Positions 7,117 through 13,915 of a DNA stretch of 16,304 nucleotides are shown here, one piece after another. Under the pieces are notes generated by a model that made no database searches, was not told where the DNA came from, and saw nothing but the letters and a program-made list of their open reading frames with translations. Origin of the DNA: RGIG3009 sp045578625 (GTDB lineage Bacteria; Bacillota; Clostridia; Oscillospirales; Acutalibacteraceae); NCBI GenBank assembly GCA_045578625.1, contig JAZNKN010000047.1:1-16304 (forward strand), in the 5' to 3' direction. How positions within the stretch are numbered: the stretch's first letter is position 1; each line of letters begins with the position of its first letter. Made by a program: the position numbers and the translations under genes.

Positions 7117-8217
7117 ATGGAACATACCGTTACGGCAATTGAATATGCAGTGGGACTCAGCAGGGAGGAGTATATCTACTCCCAGCAGCTGGTCTCCAAG
7201 GTGCAGCGTGGGCGGCGCGCGCTCGGCAGCTGGTGGTTTTCGGTGCTGTTGATGATCCCGTGTGTGCTTGCGGTATTTGCCGATCGGCAGTTATCCGGTC
7301 AATGGGATCCGGCGCTGATCGCCATTGTGGCGATGATGGTGGTTGCGGAGGTTTGGGTGCTGCTTGCTACGCCGTATCAGCTGCGTCGGCAGCACGGTCG
7401 CGCATACGACAAGACCTGCTTTCACGGCTATTCGTTTGACGGCGTTGTGACGGTGGGGGAGCGCAGTATTACCAAAAAGGCAGCGAAAGGGACGACGCAG
7501 ATCCCGTATGCTGCATGTGTGGCGTTTATCGAGGATCCCGAAATGATACTGTTTGGCGTCGGTAAGGGGAAAAGTATTGTGATCCCGAAACGGTGTCTGA
7601 CCGCTGAGGATGCCGAGGCGACGCGGAAGGCAGCGCTTGCGGCGATCCCACCGTCGCGCTGTTATCTGTTGGGTCGGGTAGATGCGGAGTTATCTTCCCG
7701 CTTGCCGCTTCCTGAGGAGGGTGTGCCGGCACCGGAGGATCCGTTGATGCTGATGCGGGTGGAATATACCCCGCGAGAGTTAAAATCGCAGGCGACCGAG
7801 ACGGCGATCCGCAATTTCGGCGAAATGCTGCCGCAGCGGATGCTGACGGCGGTGTTAATCGTGATCGTGTCATATTTCGTCGCGGATATTCCACCGCTGC
7901 CGACCTTTTTGCTGTGTGCCGTGGTGATATTCTTGTTAGCGATCATGGGCGCGCGCACGCGGGTGCAGCGGGCGTTGACACTGTCGCAAGGGGAAGCCCG
8001 TTTTGTGACGGTCGAGCTGACCGAGCGGCTGATCCGCATTGGAAACAAGGGCGCGGAAAAGCTGCAAGTGCCGTGGAGTTACGTGACGCGGGCGGTGGAA
8101 GCACCGTGCGAGGTTGAGATCTACGTCAGCGGCGACAAAGCGTTTACCATTCCGAAACGGTGTATTGAGGATATGGAGCAACTGCGGCGTATCGTGGATG
8201 CACATCTACCGGCGTAA
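7117..8217 (+). CDS. Membrane protein with two YcxB-like repeats (function unknown)
   Basis: I do not know a function for this protein. Its 366 residues fall into two similar halves. Each has a pair of membrane helices (about 38-56 and 66-86; about 241-257 and 261-278) followed by a soluble domain of about 80 residues that looks like the YcxB family: short beta strands, a PY or PW turn (130-131, 319-320), and a closing IPKRC motif (156-160 and 345-349). The repeat offset is about 190 residues. Predicted topology is four membrane helices with both soluble domains on the same side. AAGGAG lies 5 nt upstream of the ATG, 14 bp after gyrB; the next gene starts 18 bp later and has the same architecture. 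Likely co-expressed with gyrase, but a functional link to gyrase is not established. The domain call is from memory of the family pattern. Confidence 0.88.
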   Translation: MEHTVTAIEYAVGLSREEYIYSQQLVSKVQRGRRALGSWWFSVLLMIPCVLAVFADRQLSGQWDPALIAIVAMMVVAEVWVLLATPYQLRRQHGRAYDKTCFHGYSFDGVVTVGERSITKKAAKGTTQIPYAACVAFIEDPEMILFGVGKGKSIVIPKRCLTAEDAEATRKAALAAIPPSRCYLLGRVDAELSSRLPLPEEGVPAPEDPLMLMRVEYTPRELKSQATETAIRNFGEMLPQRMLTAVLIVIVSYFVADIPPLPTFLLCAVVIFLLAIMGARTRVQRALTLSQGEARFVTVELTERLIRIGNKGAEKLQVPWSYVTRAVEAPCEVEIYVSGDKAFTIPKRCIEDMEQLRRIVDAHLPA

Positions 8218-8235
8218 TATCAAAGGAGGAAGCCG

Positions 8236-9336
8236 ATGATATACGAGCAGCCTTGTCGGTTTCCGACCGATGATCCCGATCATTTGTGGTTTCAAATGAC
8301 GGGGCGGGTGCTGTCACAGTTTGAAGCAACGTATTGGTACGCGGTGCTTATCGGCGGCAGAAAACGGATACCGCTTATCGGATTTGTGCTGTGCCTGTTT
8401 TTCGCGATGATGCCGCTGACGTACACCGCGGGAATGCCGGATGCGGGTAACGAAGTATTGATCGCGTTTCTGGTGATCCTGATCGCCGTGTGTACGCTGT
8501 GCATCGCAACTGCGTGGGCGATCTACCACCCCAAGCGGCACGCAACACGGTGGTATGTGAACTACGTGGCAGATTCCGCGCGGCATGAGCGGGGCGACCG
8601 TATCGCTTTTTTTACCGATTACGTTACCGTTACCTCGCTGCGCGGGGTGAGGCGGATGAAATGGAGCGAAGTCGTCACCTGCGTGGAGACGTATAACGGC
8701 TTTGCACTGTATGACGAAGCCAACTGGATCATTCTGCGGGCGCAGGATATGACCGCGACCGACGTGCAGTTTGTTCGCGACTATCTGACCGCACGGTTGG
8801 ATCCGAAGGTGATGATGTGTCGCTCTCGGGCGATGTGTGTGTTGGCGCAGCCGCTTCCCATTCCGCAGAATTATCCCGAAGCGACATGCTTGACGAGCGC
8901 GGCCATCGCGTTTGAGCAAACGGAGCTTGGTAAACGGGAGAAAACGCGACGGTTTTTGCTGTTGTTCGCCTGCAACACAGCACTGGCGTTGTTGGTGGCG
9001 GTGATGTTCGCCGCCGTGTTTACCGTAACACCGTATCATCTGGTGGATCTGGTGATCTTTTGCGCGGCATGGGTCGCGGGAAGCGCGGTGGTCACACTGC
9101 TGTTTTCCAAGTTGTTTTTCCGCAAAAATACACAAACGCTGCGGCTGCGGTTTGAACCCGACGGTCTGCAGATCACGGTGGGGGAGACCGCCGTGTTTAT
9201 TACCAAGGATCGGCTGCGGCTGACGGTTACCGACAGCACGGTGCGGCTTTGGTTTATTAACGGTGACCCGTTTAGTATTCCGCTGAGCGTGGTGGAGGAC
9301 GCGAGCGTCCTCAAAGCGCTGGCGGGTGTCAGATAA
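8236..9336 (+). CDS. Second membrane protein with two YcxB-like repeats (function unknown)
   Basis: Function unknown. This 366-residue protein appears to be a diverged paralogue of the preceding one: helix pairs at about 45-63 / 73-96 and 239-263 / 268-292, each followed by a beta-rich soluble domain (about 118-185 and 303-362). Recognisable YcxB-like features are MKWSEVVTCV (141-150) in the first domain and FSIPLSVVED (346-355) in the second, but the PKR motif of the sister protein is lost (IPLS instead). That suggests relaxed or altered ligand requirements. A perfect AAAGGAGG (8222-8229) is 6 nt before the ATG, and the gene is 18 bp after its neighbour and 37 bp before gyrA. Direct identity between the two proteins is low by eye; the relationship rests on shared architecture and position. 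Confidence 0.86.
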   Translation: MIYEQPCRFPTDDPDHLWFQMTGRVLSQFEATYWYAVLIGGRKRIPLIGFVLCLFFAMMPLTYTAGMPDAGNEVLIAFLVILIAVCTLCIATAWAIYHPKRHATRWYVNYVADSARHERGDRIAFFTDYVTVTSLRGVRRMKWSEVVTCVETYNGFALYDEANWIILRAQDMTATDVQFVRDYLTARLDPKVMMCRSRAMCVLAQPLPIPQNYPEATCLTSAAIAFEQTELGKREKTRRFLLLFACNTALALLVAVMFAAVFTVTPYHLVDLVIFCAAWVAGSAVVTLLFSKLFFRKNTQTLRLRFEPDGLQITVGETAVFITKDRLRLTVTDSTVRLWFINGDPFSIPLSVVEDASVLKALAGVR

Positions 9337-9373
9337 AGAATGTTCCTAACGGACAGTTAAAGGAGAACCTATC

Positions 9374-11863
9374 ATGGACGAGCAAACCACGGTACAGAAC
9401 AAGCTGATCAATGTCGATCTGGAAAAGGAAATGAAAAAGCGTTTCCTGGAGTATTCCATGTCGGTCATCGTGGCGCGTGCGCTGCCGGATGTCCGCGATG
9501 GCCTGAAGCCGGTGCATCGTCGCATTCTGTATACGATGCACGAGCGTGGCCTGACGCCGGATAAAGCGTACCGTAAGTGCGCGGATACCGTCGGCGCGGT
9601 GCTGGGTGGCTATCACCCGCACGGTGACGCTTCAGTGTACGATGCGATGGTGCGTATGGCGCAGGATTTTTCGCTGCGGTATCCGCTGGTCGATGGTCAC
9701 GGTAACTTCGGTTCGATCGACGGTCATCCCGCCGCAGCCTACCGTTATACCGAGTCACGTATGAGCAAAATGTCGCTGGATATGCTGGCGGATATCGAGA
9801 AGGAAACGGTAGACTTCACCCCCAACTACGACGACCGTCTGGAAGAGCCGGTGGTACTGCCGTCCCGCTTCCCCAACCTGCTGGTGAACGGTTCGATGGG
9901 TATCGCGGTCGGTATGGCGACCAACATTCCGCCTCACAATCTATGCGAGGTCGTGGACGGTATCTGCCTGCTGATCGATAACCCCGATGCGGGTCTGCCG
10001 GAGATCATGGAGCATATCAAGGGCCCCGATTTCCCGACCGGCGGTATCATTATGGGCTATTCCGGCATCCGTGCAGCGTATGCTACCGGCCGCGGCCGCA
10101 TCATCGTGCGTGCCAAGACCGAGATCGAGGAGCACGGCGATCGCTTCCGCATCGTGATTACGGAGATCCCGTATCAGGTCAATAAGCTCAATCTGGTCAA
10201 ATCCATCATCGAACTGGTGGACGATAAGCGGATCGAGGGTATCCGTGACGTGGTCGATCACTCCAGCCGTGAGGGTATGCGCGTGGTCATCGACTTAAAA
10301 CGCGACGCAAACCCACAGGTGGTGCTGAATCAACTGTTTGCGTTTACGCAGATGCAGGTCACCTTCGGTGCGATCATGCTGTCGCTGGTAAATGGCGTTC
10401 CGCGTGTGCTGACGCTGAAGGAAATGCTGCAGGAATACATCGGCTTCCAGTGCGAGGTCATCACCCGCCGGACGATGTTTGATCTGAAAAAAGCCAAAGA
10501 ACGCGCCCACATCGTGGAAGCGCTCAAGGTCGCGGTGGATTTCATCGATAAGGTCATTGAGATCATCCGCGGGTCGGTCGATCAGGCGGCGGCTAAGCAG
10601 GGTCTTATGGATGCGTTCGGCTTTGACGAGGTGCAGGCGGCTGCGATCGTGGCGATGCGTCTCGGTCAGTTGTCCGGTCTGGAGCGCCAGAAGATCGAGG
10701 ATGAACTCGCGGCGCTGCACGCGAAGATCCAAGAATACGAAGCGATCCTGGCCGATGAGAATAAGGTGCGGGCGATCGTGAAGGAAGAGTGCCTCAAGAT
10801 GCGCGACAAGTACGGCGATGAGCGCCGTACCGAGATCTCCATGGTCTCGGGCGAGGTGGATATTGAGGATCTCATCCCCGAAGAGGAATGTGTGCTGACG
10901 CTGTCGCAGCGTGGCTACATCAAGCGCCAGTCGCTGGATGAATATAAGGCGCAGCATCGCGGCGGTAAGGGTATCAAGGGTACCACCAACCGCGATGAGG
11001 ACTTCACCGAGACGATGTTCCTCTGCTCCAGTCACGATATGGTGATGTTCTTCACCACCGCCGGCCGTGTGTATCGGCTTAAGTGCTACGAGGTGCCGGA
11101 AGGCACGCGTACCTCGCGTGGCATGAACATCATCAACCTCCTGCCGCTGGCACCGGAGGAAAAGGTCAGCGCCATGATCCGTGTTTCGGAATTCAGTGAG
11201 GACCAGTATCTGTGCATGATCACCCGAAAGGGTATTATCAAGCGTACCCGCTTGGATGCGTATTCTAACGCCCGCAAGAGCGGCTTGATCGCGGTCGACC
11301 TCGACGAGGGCGACGAGCTGGCGTGGGTGCAGCTGACGGACGGCTATCAGCAGCTGCTCGTCGGTACGCGTCAGGGTATGGCGATCCGCTTTGATGAGAA
11401 CGACGCACGCGTGGTGGGACGTACCGCCCGCGGCGTGAAGGCGATCACGCTGGCCGAAGGCGATGAGGTCATCGGTATGGCGATCTGCGAGCCCAATAAG
11501 CTGTGGCTGACCGTCAGCGAGACCGGCTACGGCCGTCTGAGTGAGCTGAGCGACTACCGCGTGCAGTCGCGTGGCGGTAAGGGCTTGACCAACTACCATA
11601 CCGATGAGTACGGCAACGTGGCGGCGGTACGGATGGTGTCGATGGACGACGATATCATTATGATCTCGGCCGGAGGTATCATCATTCGTCTGCCTGTCAG
11701 CGAGATCCGTCAGTGCCGCCGTCCGTCCAAGGGCGTGACGGTGATGAAGTTCCGCGTGGACGGCGATCGCATCGTATCACTGGTGCAAACGCCGCACGAG
11801 GAGGAAAGCGAGGAAGCGACCGAGGCTCCGGCTGAGGGCGATGCTCCCGCTACCGAAGAGTAA
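9374..11863 (+). CDS. gyrA: DNA gyrase subunit A
   Basis: GyrA carries the DNA-cleaving tyrosine and the DNA-wrapping domain of gyrase. The 829-residue product starts with the conserved block ALPDVRDGLKPVHRRILYTM (36-55). The catalytic Tyr is Y125 (RYTE, equivalent to E. coli Y122). The QRDR reads HPHGDASVYD (81-90), with Ala86 at the position of E. coli Ser83 and Asp90 at that of Asp87. The C-terminal pinwheel domain begins with a GyrA-box-like QHRGGKG (about residue 527), which supports gyrase over topoisomerase IV, and ends in an acidic tail. AAAGGAG (9359-9365) lies 8 nt before the ATG. The separation from gyrB by two membrane-protein genes is the notable feature of the locus. Confidence 0.99.
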   Translation: MDEQTTVQNKLINVDLEKEMKKRFLEYSMSVIVARALPDVRDGLKPVHRRILYTMHERGLTPDKAYRKCADTVGAVLGGYHPHGDASVYDAMVRMAQDFSLRYPLVDGHGNFGSIDGHPAAAYRYTESRMSKMSLDMLADIEKETVDFTPNYDDRLEEPVVLPSRFPNLLVNGSMGIAVGMATNIPPHNLCEVVDGICLLIDNPDAGLPEIMEHIKGPDFPTGGIIMGYSGIRAAYATGRGRIIVRAKTEIEEHGDRFRIVITEIPYQVNKLNLVKSIIELVDDKRIEGIRDVVDHSSREGMRVVIDLKRDANPQVVLNQLFAFTQMQVTFGAIMLSLVNGVPRVLTLKEMLQEYIGFQCEVITRRTMFDLKKAKERAHIVEALKVAVDFIDKVIEIIRGSVDQAAAKQGLMDAFGFDEVQAAAIVAMRLGQLSGLERQKIEDELAALHAKIQEYEAILADENKVRAIVKEECLKMRDKYGDERRTEISMVSGEVDIEDLIPEEECVLTLSQRGYIKRQSLDEYKAQHRGGKGIKGTTNRDEDFTETMFLCSSHDMVMFFTTAGRVYRLKCYEVPEGTRTSRGMNIINLLPLAPEEKVSAMIRVSEFSEDQYLCMITRKGIIKRTRLDAYSNARKSGLIAVDLDEGDELAWVQLTDGYQQLLVGTRQGMAIRFDENDARVVGRTARGVKAITLAEGDEVIGMAICEPNKLWLTVSETGYGRLSELSDYRVQSRGGKGLTNYHTDEYGNVAAVRMVSMDDDIIMISAGGIIIRLPVSEIRQCRRPSKGVTVMKFRVDGDRIVSLVQTPHEEESEEATEAPAEGDAPATEE

Positions 11864-11888
11864 ACTAACGAACAAAGGAGGGACCGGA

Positions 11889-13256
11889 ATGTCGAAAGTG
11901 ATCGCTGCGATCTCGACACCGGTCTCTCCTTCCGGTTTAGGGGTCATTCGGATATCGGGCGAAGGCGCGGCCGCAGTGGCGGCGCAGGTGTTTCGCCCCT
12001 TGTCGGACAAGCGTGACCTGACGATGCTGGGCGGATACCAAGCAGCGTACGGACACGTGTACGATGCTGAAGGTGTGATCGATGAATGTGTGGCGACGGT
12101 GTTCCGCGCGCCGCACAGCTATACCGGCGAAGAGGTCGTGGAGTTATCCTGCCACGGCGGTGTGTATCTGCTGCAGCGCACGCTGCGCGCACTTTTTGAG
12201 GCGGGGGCAACAGCGGCCGGACCGGGTGAGTTTACCCGCCGCGCGTTTGTCAACGGCAAGGTCGATCTGACCCGCGCTGAAGCGGTGATGGATCTGATCG
12301 GTGCGCAGGGGCGTTTGGCGGCCAAAACCGCGCTGGCGACCCGCGAGGGCGCGGTGTTCCGTAAGCTGGAGCCGGTCAAGGAGCTGCTGGTGGGTCTGCA
12401 GGCGCAGATCGCGGCGTTTGTGGATTATCCCGACGACGATATTCCGGAGCTTGCGCCCGCGGCACTGGAAGCAGGACTTACCAAAGCGGCGTGCGTGCTG
12501 GAGCAGCTTCTGCAAACGTATGATGCGGGGCAGGTGCTGCGGTACGGTATCGATACCGCGATCGTCGGTAGCCCGAACGTGGGTAAATCCACCTTGATGA
12601 ACTGTTTGGCGGGGTGTGACCGTAGCATTGTGACTGCGGTGGCGGGAACGACGCGGGACGTGGTCGAGGACACGGTGCGCGTGGGCGAGATATGCCTGCG
12701 GCTGTCAGACACGGCGGGTATCCGTGAGACTGACGACGAAGTCGAGGCATTGGGTGTCGAGCGGTCGCGGCAGCGGATGGAGCGTGCCGCGCTGATCTTA
12801 GCGGTATTCGATTCCTCGCGGCCGTTGTCGGACGACGATCGCGATCTGATCGAGGGGTTGCCGCGGGAGACCACCATTGCGATCTTAAATAAACAGGATC
12901 TGGATAATAAGATCGATCAATCGTATATTTCAAACAAATTTGAACACATAGTATATATGCAAGCGGCAACCGGCGAGGGTCGGGCGGCCTTGGAGGCGGC
13001 GATCCTGACGGTAACCGGTGTCAATCGGTTGGATGAAGCCGAACCGGTACTCGCAACCGAGCGCCAACGCGATTGTGTGCGGCGCGCGGCGGTTGCATTG
13101 CAGGAGGCGTTGGACGCGATCCATGCGGGATTGTCGCAGGACGCTGTAGGCGTCAGTGTGGACGGTGCGTTGTCCGCATTGTTGGAATTGACCGGTGAAC
13201 GCGCCACCGAAGCTGTTATTGACGGCATTTTCGCACGGTTTTGCGTGGGAAAATAA
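11889..13256 (+). CDS. mnmE: tRNA uridine-5-carboxymethylaminomethyl synthesis GTPase MnmE
   Basis: MnmE (TrmE) is a GTPase that works with MnmG to modify the wobble uridine of certain tRNAs, using a folate-derived one-carbon unit. The 455-residue product has the N-terminal folate-binding domain (GLGVIRISG; SYTGEEVVELSCHGG; PGEFTRRAFVNGKVDLTRAE), the inserted G domain with GSPNVGKST (227-235), GTTRD, DTAG and NKQD, and the C-terminal FCVGK, the C-x-G-K motif needed for catalysis. I place the start at ATG 11889 behind AAAGGAGGG (11874-11882); an in-frame ATG at 11841 lies inside gyrA and precedes the ribosome binding site. It follows gyrA by 25 bp. mnmG, its usual neighbour, is not next to it. 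Confidence 0.99.
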   Translation: MSKVIAAISTPVSPSGLGVIRISGEGAAAVAAQVFRPLSDKRDLTMLGGYQAAYGHVYDAEGVIDECVATVFRAPHSYTGEEVVELSCHGGVYLLQRTLRALFEAGATAAGPGEFTRRAFVNGKVDLTRAEAVMDLIGAQGRLAAKTALATREGAVFRKLEPVKELLVGLQAQIAAFVDYPDDDIPELAPAALEAGLTKAACVLEQLLQTYDAGQVLRYGIDTAIVGSPNVGKSTLMNCLAGCDRSIVTAVAGTTRDVVEDTVRVGEICLRLSDTAGIRETDDEVEALGVERSRQRMERAALILAVFDSSRPLSDDDRDLIEGLPRETTIAILNKQDLDNKIDQSYISNKFEHIVYMQAATGEGRAALEAAILTVTGVNRLDEAEPVLATERQRDCVRRAAVALQEALDAIHAGLSQDAVGVSVDGALSALLELTGERATEAVIDGIFARFCVGK

Positions 13257-13315
13257 GAGGTGGAATGGTGTTGTCAACCGGTTAGATCAAAGAGGAAACC
13301 AAAAGAGGCATTGTA

Positions 13316-13341
13316 GGGCGCGACCTGCGTGTCGTTCCGCC
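13316..13341. repeat. Imperfect palindromic element after mnmE
   Basis: GGCG-CGAC (13317-13324) can pair with GTCG (13331-13334) and CGCC (13338-13341) around a CTGCGT loop, with a TTC bulge; TGTAGG precedes it. The look is of a decayed dispersed GC-rich palindrome of the kind common between genes in Clostridia. The remainder of 13257-13374 shows no gene, only the short palindrome AACCGGTT near 13276. Confidence 0.3.
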
Positions 13342-13374
13342 AATTGCACACAATTCCGTTTTGAAACTGAAAGA

Positions 13375-13412
13375 AAGAGCGCCGCAGGCATTTGCCTGCG
13401 GCGCTCTTGTTT
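13375..13412. terminator. Strong bidirectional terminator between convergent mnmE and RHH gene (hairpin copy 1)
   Basis: A perfect 15-bp stem (13375-13389 with 13394-13408) closes a 4-nt ATTT loop. It is GC-rich in the middle and A/T at the base. T-rich tails follow on both sides (TTGTTTAG on plus; TTTCTTTCAG on minus). It ends the rightward replication block and also the leftward gene whose stop is at 13411-13413. Bases 13378-13402 are identical to the second hairpin at 13873-13897. Confidence 0.87.
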
Positions 13413-13590
13413 AGTTATTGTTTGCTTCATCCATATCTTCCAAGGCATATTTGCAGCATTGCAACACCAGAAGATTAAATGAAATATTATTTTCTGCGGC
13501 GGTCTTGTTAAGTTTTTCGAACAACGATTCCGTAAACCGTACCGTGCGTGCGACGTTTGCGTTTTTTAATTCATTATCGATCTTAAACAT
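13411..13590 (-). CDS. Small ribbon-helix-helix-like protein (putative DNA-binding)
   Basis: This 59-residue protein has the outline of a ribbon-helix-helix (CopG/Arc-like) fold: a strand ARTVRFTE (about 14-21), helix A (about 22-35), a turn NNIS, and helix B (about 38-53, NLLVLQCCKYALEDM). I choose ATG 13590 (MFKIDNELKN), where GGTGAT just upstream pairs with the 16S rRNA tail; ATG 13596 and GTG 13599 are in frame and would add two or three residues. It is transcribed away from the cysteine-rich gene at 13697, and an 11-bp inverted repeat lies between them, a common arrangement for an autoregulated small repressor. No toxin-like partner is in the same operon, so a toxin-antitoxin role is not supported. 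The DNA-binding function is inferred. Confidence 0.68.
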   Translation of the reverse strand: MFKIDNELKNANVARTVRFTESLFEKLNKTAAENNISFNLLVLQCCKYALEDMDEANNN

Positions 13591-13618
13591 ATTCATCACC
13601 CAACACTAATATTATGCT

Positions 13619-13650
13619 CATAAATGGTTGCTTTTATATAACCATTTATG
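13619..13650. promoter_or_regulatory. Inverted repeat, candidate operator between divergent small genes
   Basis: CATAAATGGTT (13619-13629) and AACCATTTATG (13640-13650) are perfect 11-bp inverted arms spaced by 10 bp (one helical turn centre). ATGGTTGC is also directly repeated (13624-13631 and 13648-13655). The right arm ends just before the -35 of the rightward promoter and the left arm lies 29 bp upstream of the leftward start, so a bound protein could control both genes. The natural candidate is the adjacent ribbon-helix-helix-like protein. Confidence 0.55.
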
Positions 13651-13651
13651 G

Positions 13652-13680
13652 TTGCAGAAATAAAGAAAATAGTGTATACT
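13652..13680 (+). promoter_or_regulatory. Promoter of the cysteine-rich mini-protein gene
   Basis: TTGCAG (13652-13657) and TATACT (13675-13680) are separated by exactly 17 bp. The predicted start near 13687 leaves at most about 10 nt before ATG 13697, so the mRNA would be almost leaderless. Confidence 0.65.
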
Positions 13681-13696
13681 GGGAATGGTGATGGGT

Positions 13697-13867
13697 ATGC
13701 GGTGTGAAAATTATCTTTGTTTATATGAGGAAAACGGAGGGTGCATATTACGAGAGATAGAGTTGGATGTGCAGGGACAGTGTAAACAGTGTATCTATCT
13801 TGATATTGCAGAGACGGAGTTGCAGCGCGCAAAAGCGGAACAGCGAAATCACTTGTTTTTAGAATAA
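13697..13867 (+). CDS. Cysteine-rich mini-protein (function unknown)
   Basis: Function unknown. The 56-residue product (MRCENYLCLYEENGGCILRE...) has five cysteines at about 3, 8, 16, 29 and 32, patterned C-x4-C-x7-C-x12-C-x2-C, with an acidic middle and a charged C-terminal helix rich in Ala, Gln and Arg. Similar short proteins with the CxxYLCxYE-type opening occur in Clostridia as uncharacterised families, as far as I recall. Metal binding is plausible from the spacing, but unproven. Three in-frame ATGs (13685, 13691, 13697) are possible; the last best fits the conserved opening and has GGTGAT just upstream. It has its own promoter, diverges from the ribbon-helix-helix-like gene and runs into a hairpin shared with gpmI. 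Confidence 0.65.
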   Translation: MRCENYLCLYEENGGCILREIELDVQGQCKQCIYLDIAETELQRAKAEQRNHLFLE

Positions 13868-13871
13868 AACA

Positions 13872-13902
13872 CAGCGCCGCAGGCATTTGCCTGCGGCACT
13901 TA
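13872..13902. terminator. Terminator between convergent mini-protein gene and gpmI (hairpin copy 2)
   Basis: A 9-bp perfect stem (13876-13884 with 13889-13897), then one C/A mismatch and two more pairs, closes an ATTT loop. On the minus strand it is followed by GTGTTTTATT, making it the likely terminator of the pgk-tpiA-gpmI operon; on the plus strand the tail is weaker. Bases 13873-13897 repeat 13378-13402 exactly. Confidence 0.8.
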
Positions 13903-13915
13903 ATGTTATGGTTGA

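Noticed and set aside
8314..9135. Open frame of 273 codons opposite the second YcxB-like gene
   Set aside because: His/Arg-rich shadow; the plus-strand gene has a perfect ribosome binding site and clear membrane helices.
3721..9336. RecF and both YcxB-like proteins all being exactly 366 residues
   Set aside because: RecF is unrelated and of its usual length; the match with it is coincidence, and equal length of the two membrane proteins is only weak support for paralogy.
10295..11599. Open frame of 434 codons on the minus strand opposite gyrA
   Set aside because: Coding shadow of the GC-biased gyrA third positions, with low-complexity His/Leu/Asp content and no recognisable motif.
11841..11888. 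Earlier ATG for mnmE overlapping gyrA
   Set aside because: The added residues do not match the family N-terminus, and the ribosome binding site at 11874-11882 lies after that ATG.
13195..13482. Open frame of 95 codons spanning the end of mnmE and the terminator
   Set aside because: It crosses the hairpin and the antisense of the small RHH-like gene; no ribosome binding site and no family resemblance.
13411..13867. Toxin-antitoxin locus
   Set aside because: The RHH-like gene and mini-protein gene are divergent instead of co-directional, and the mini-protein resembles no toxin family I know.
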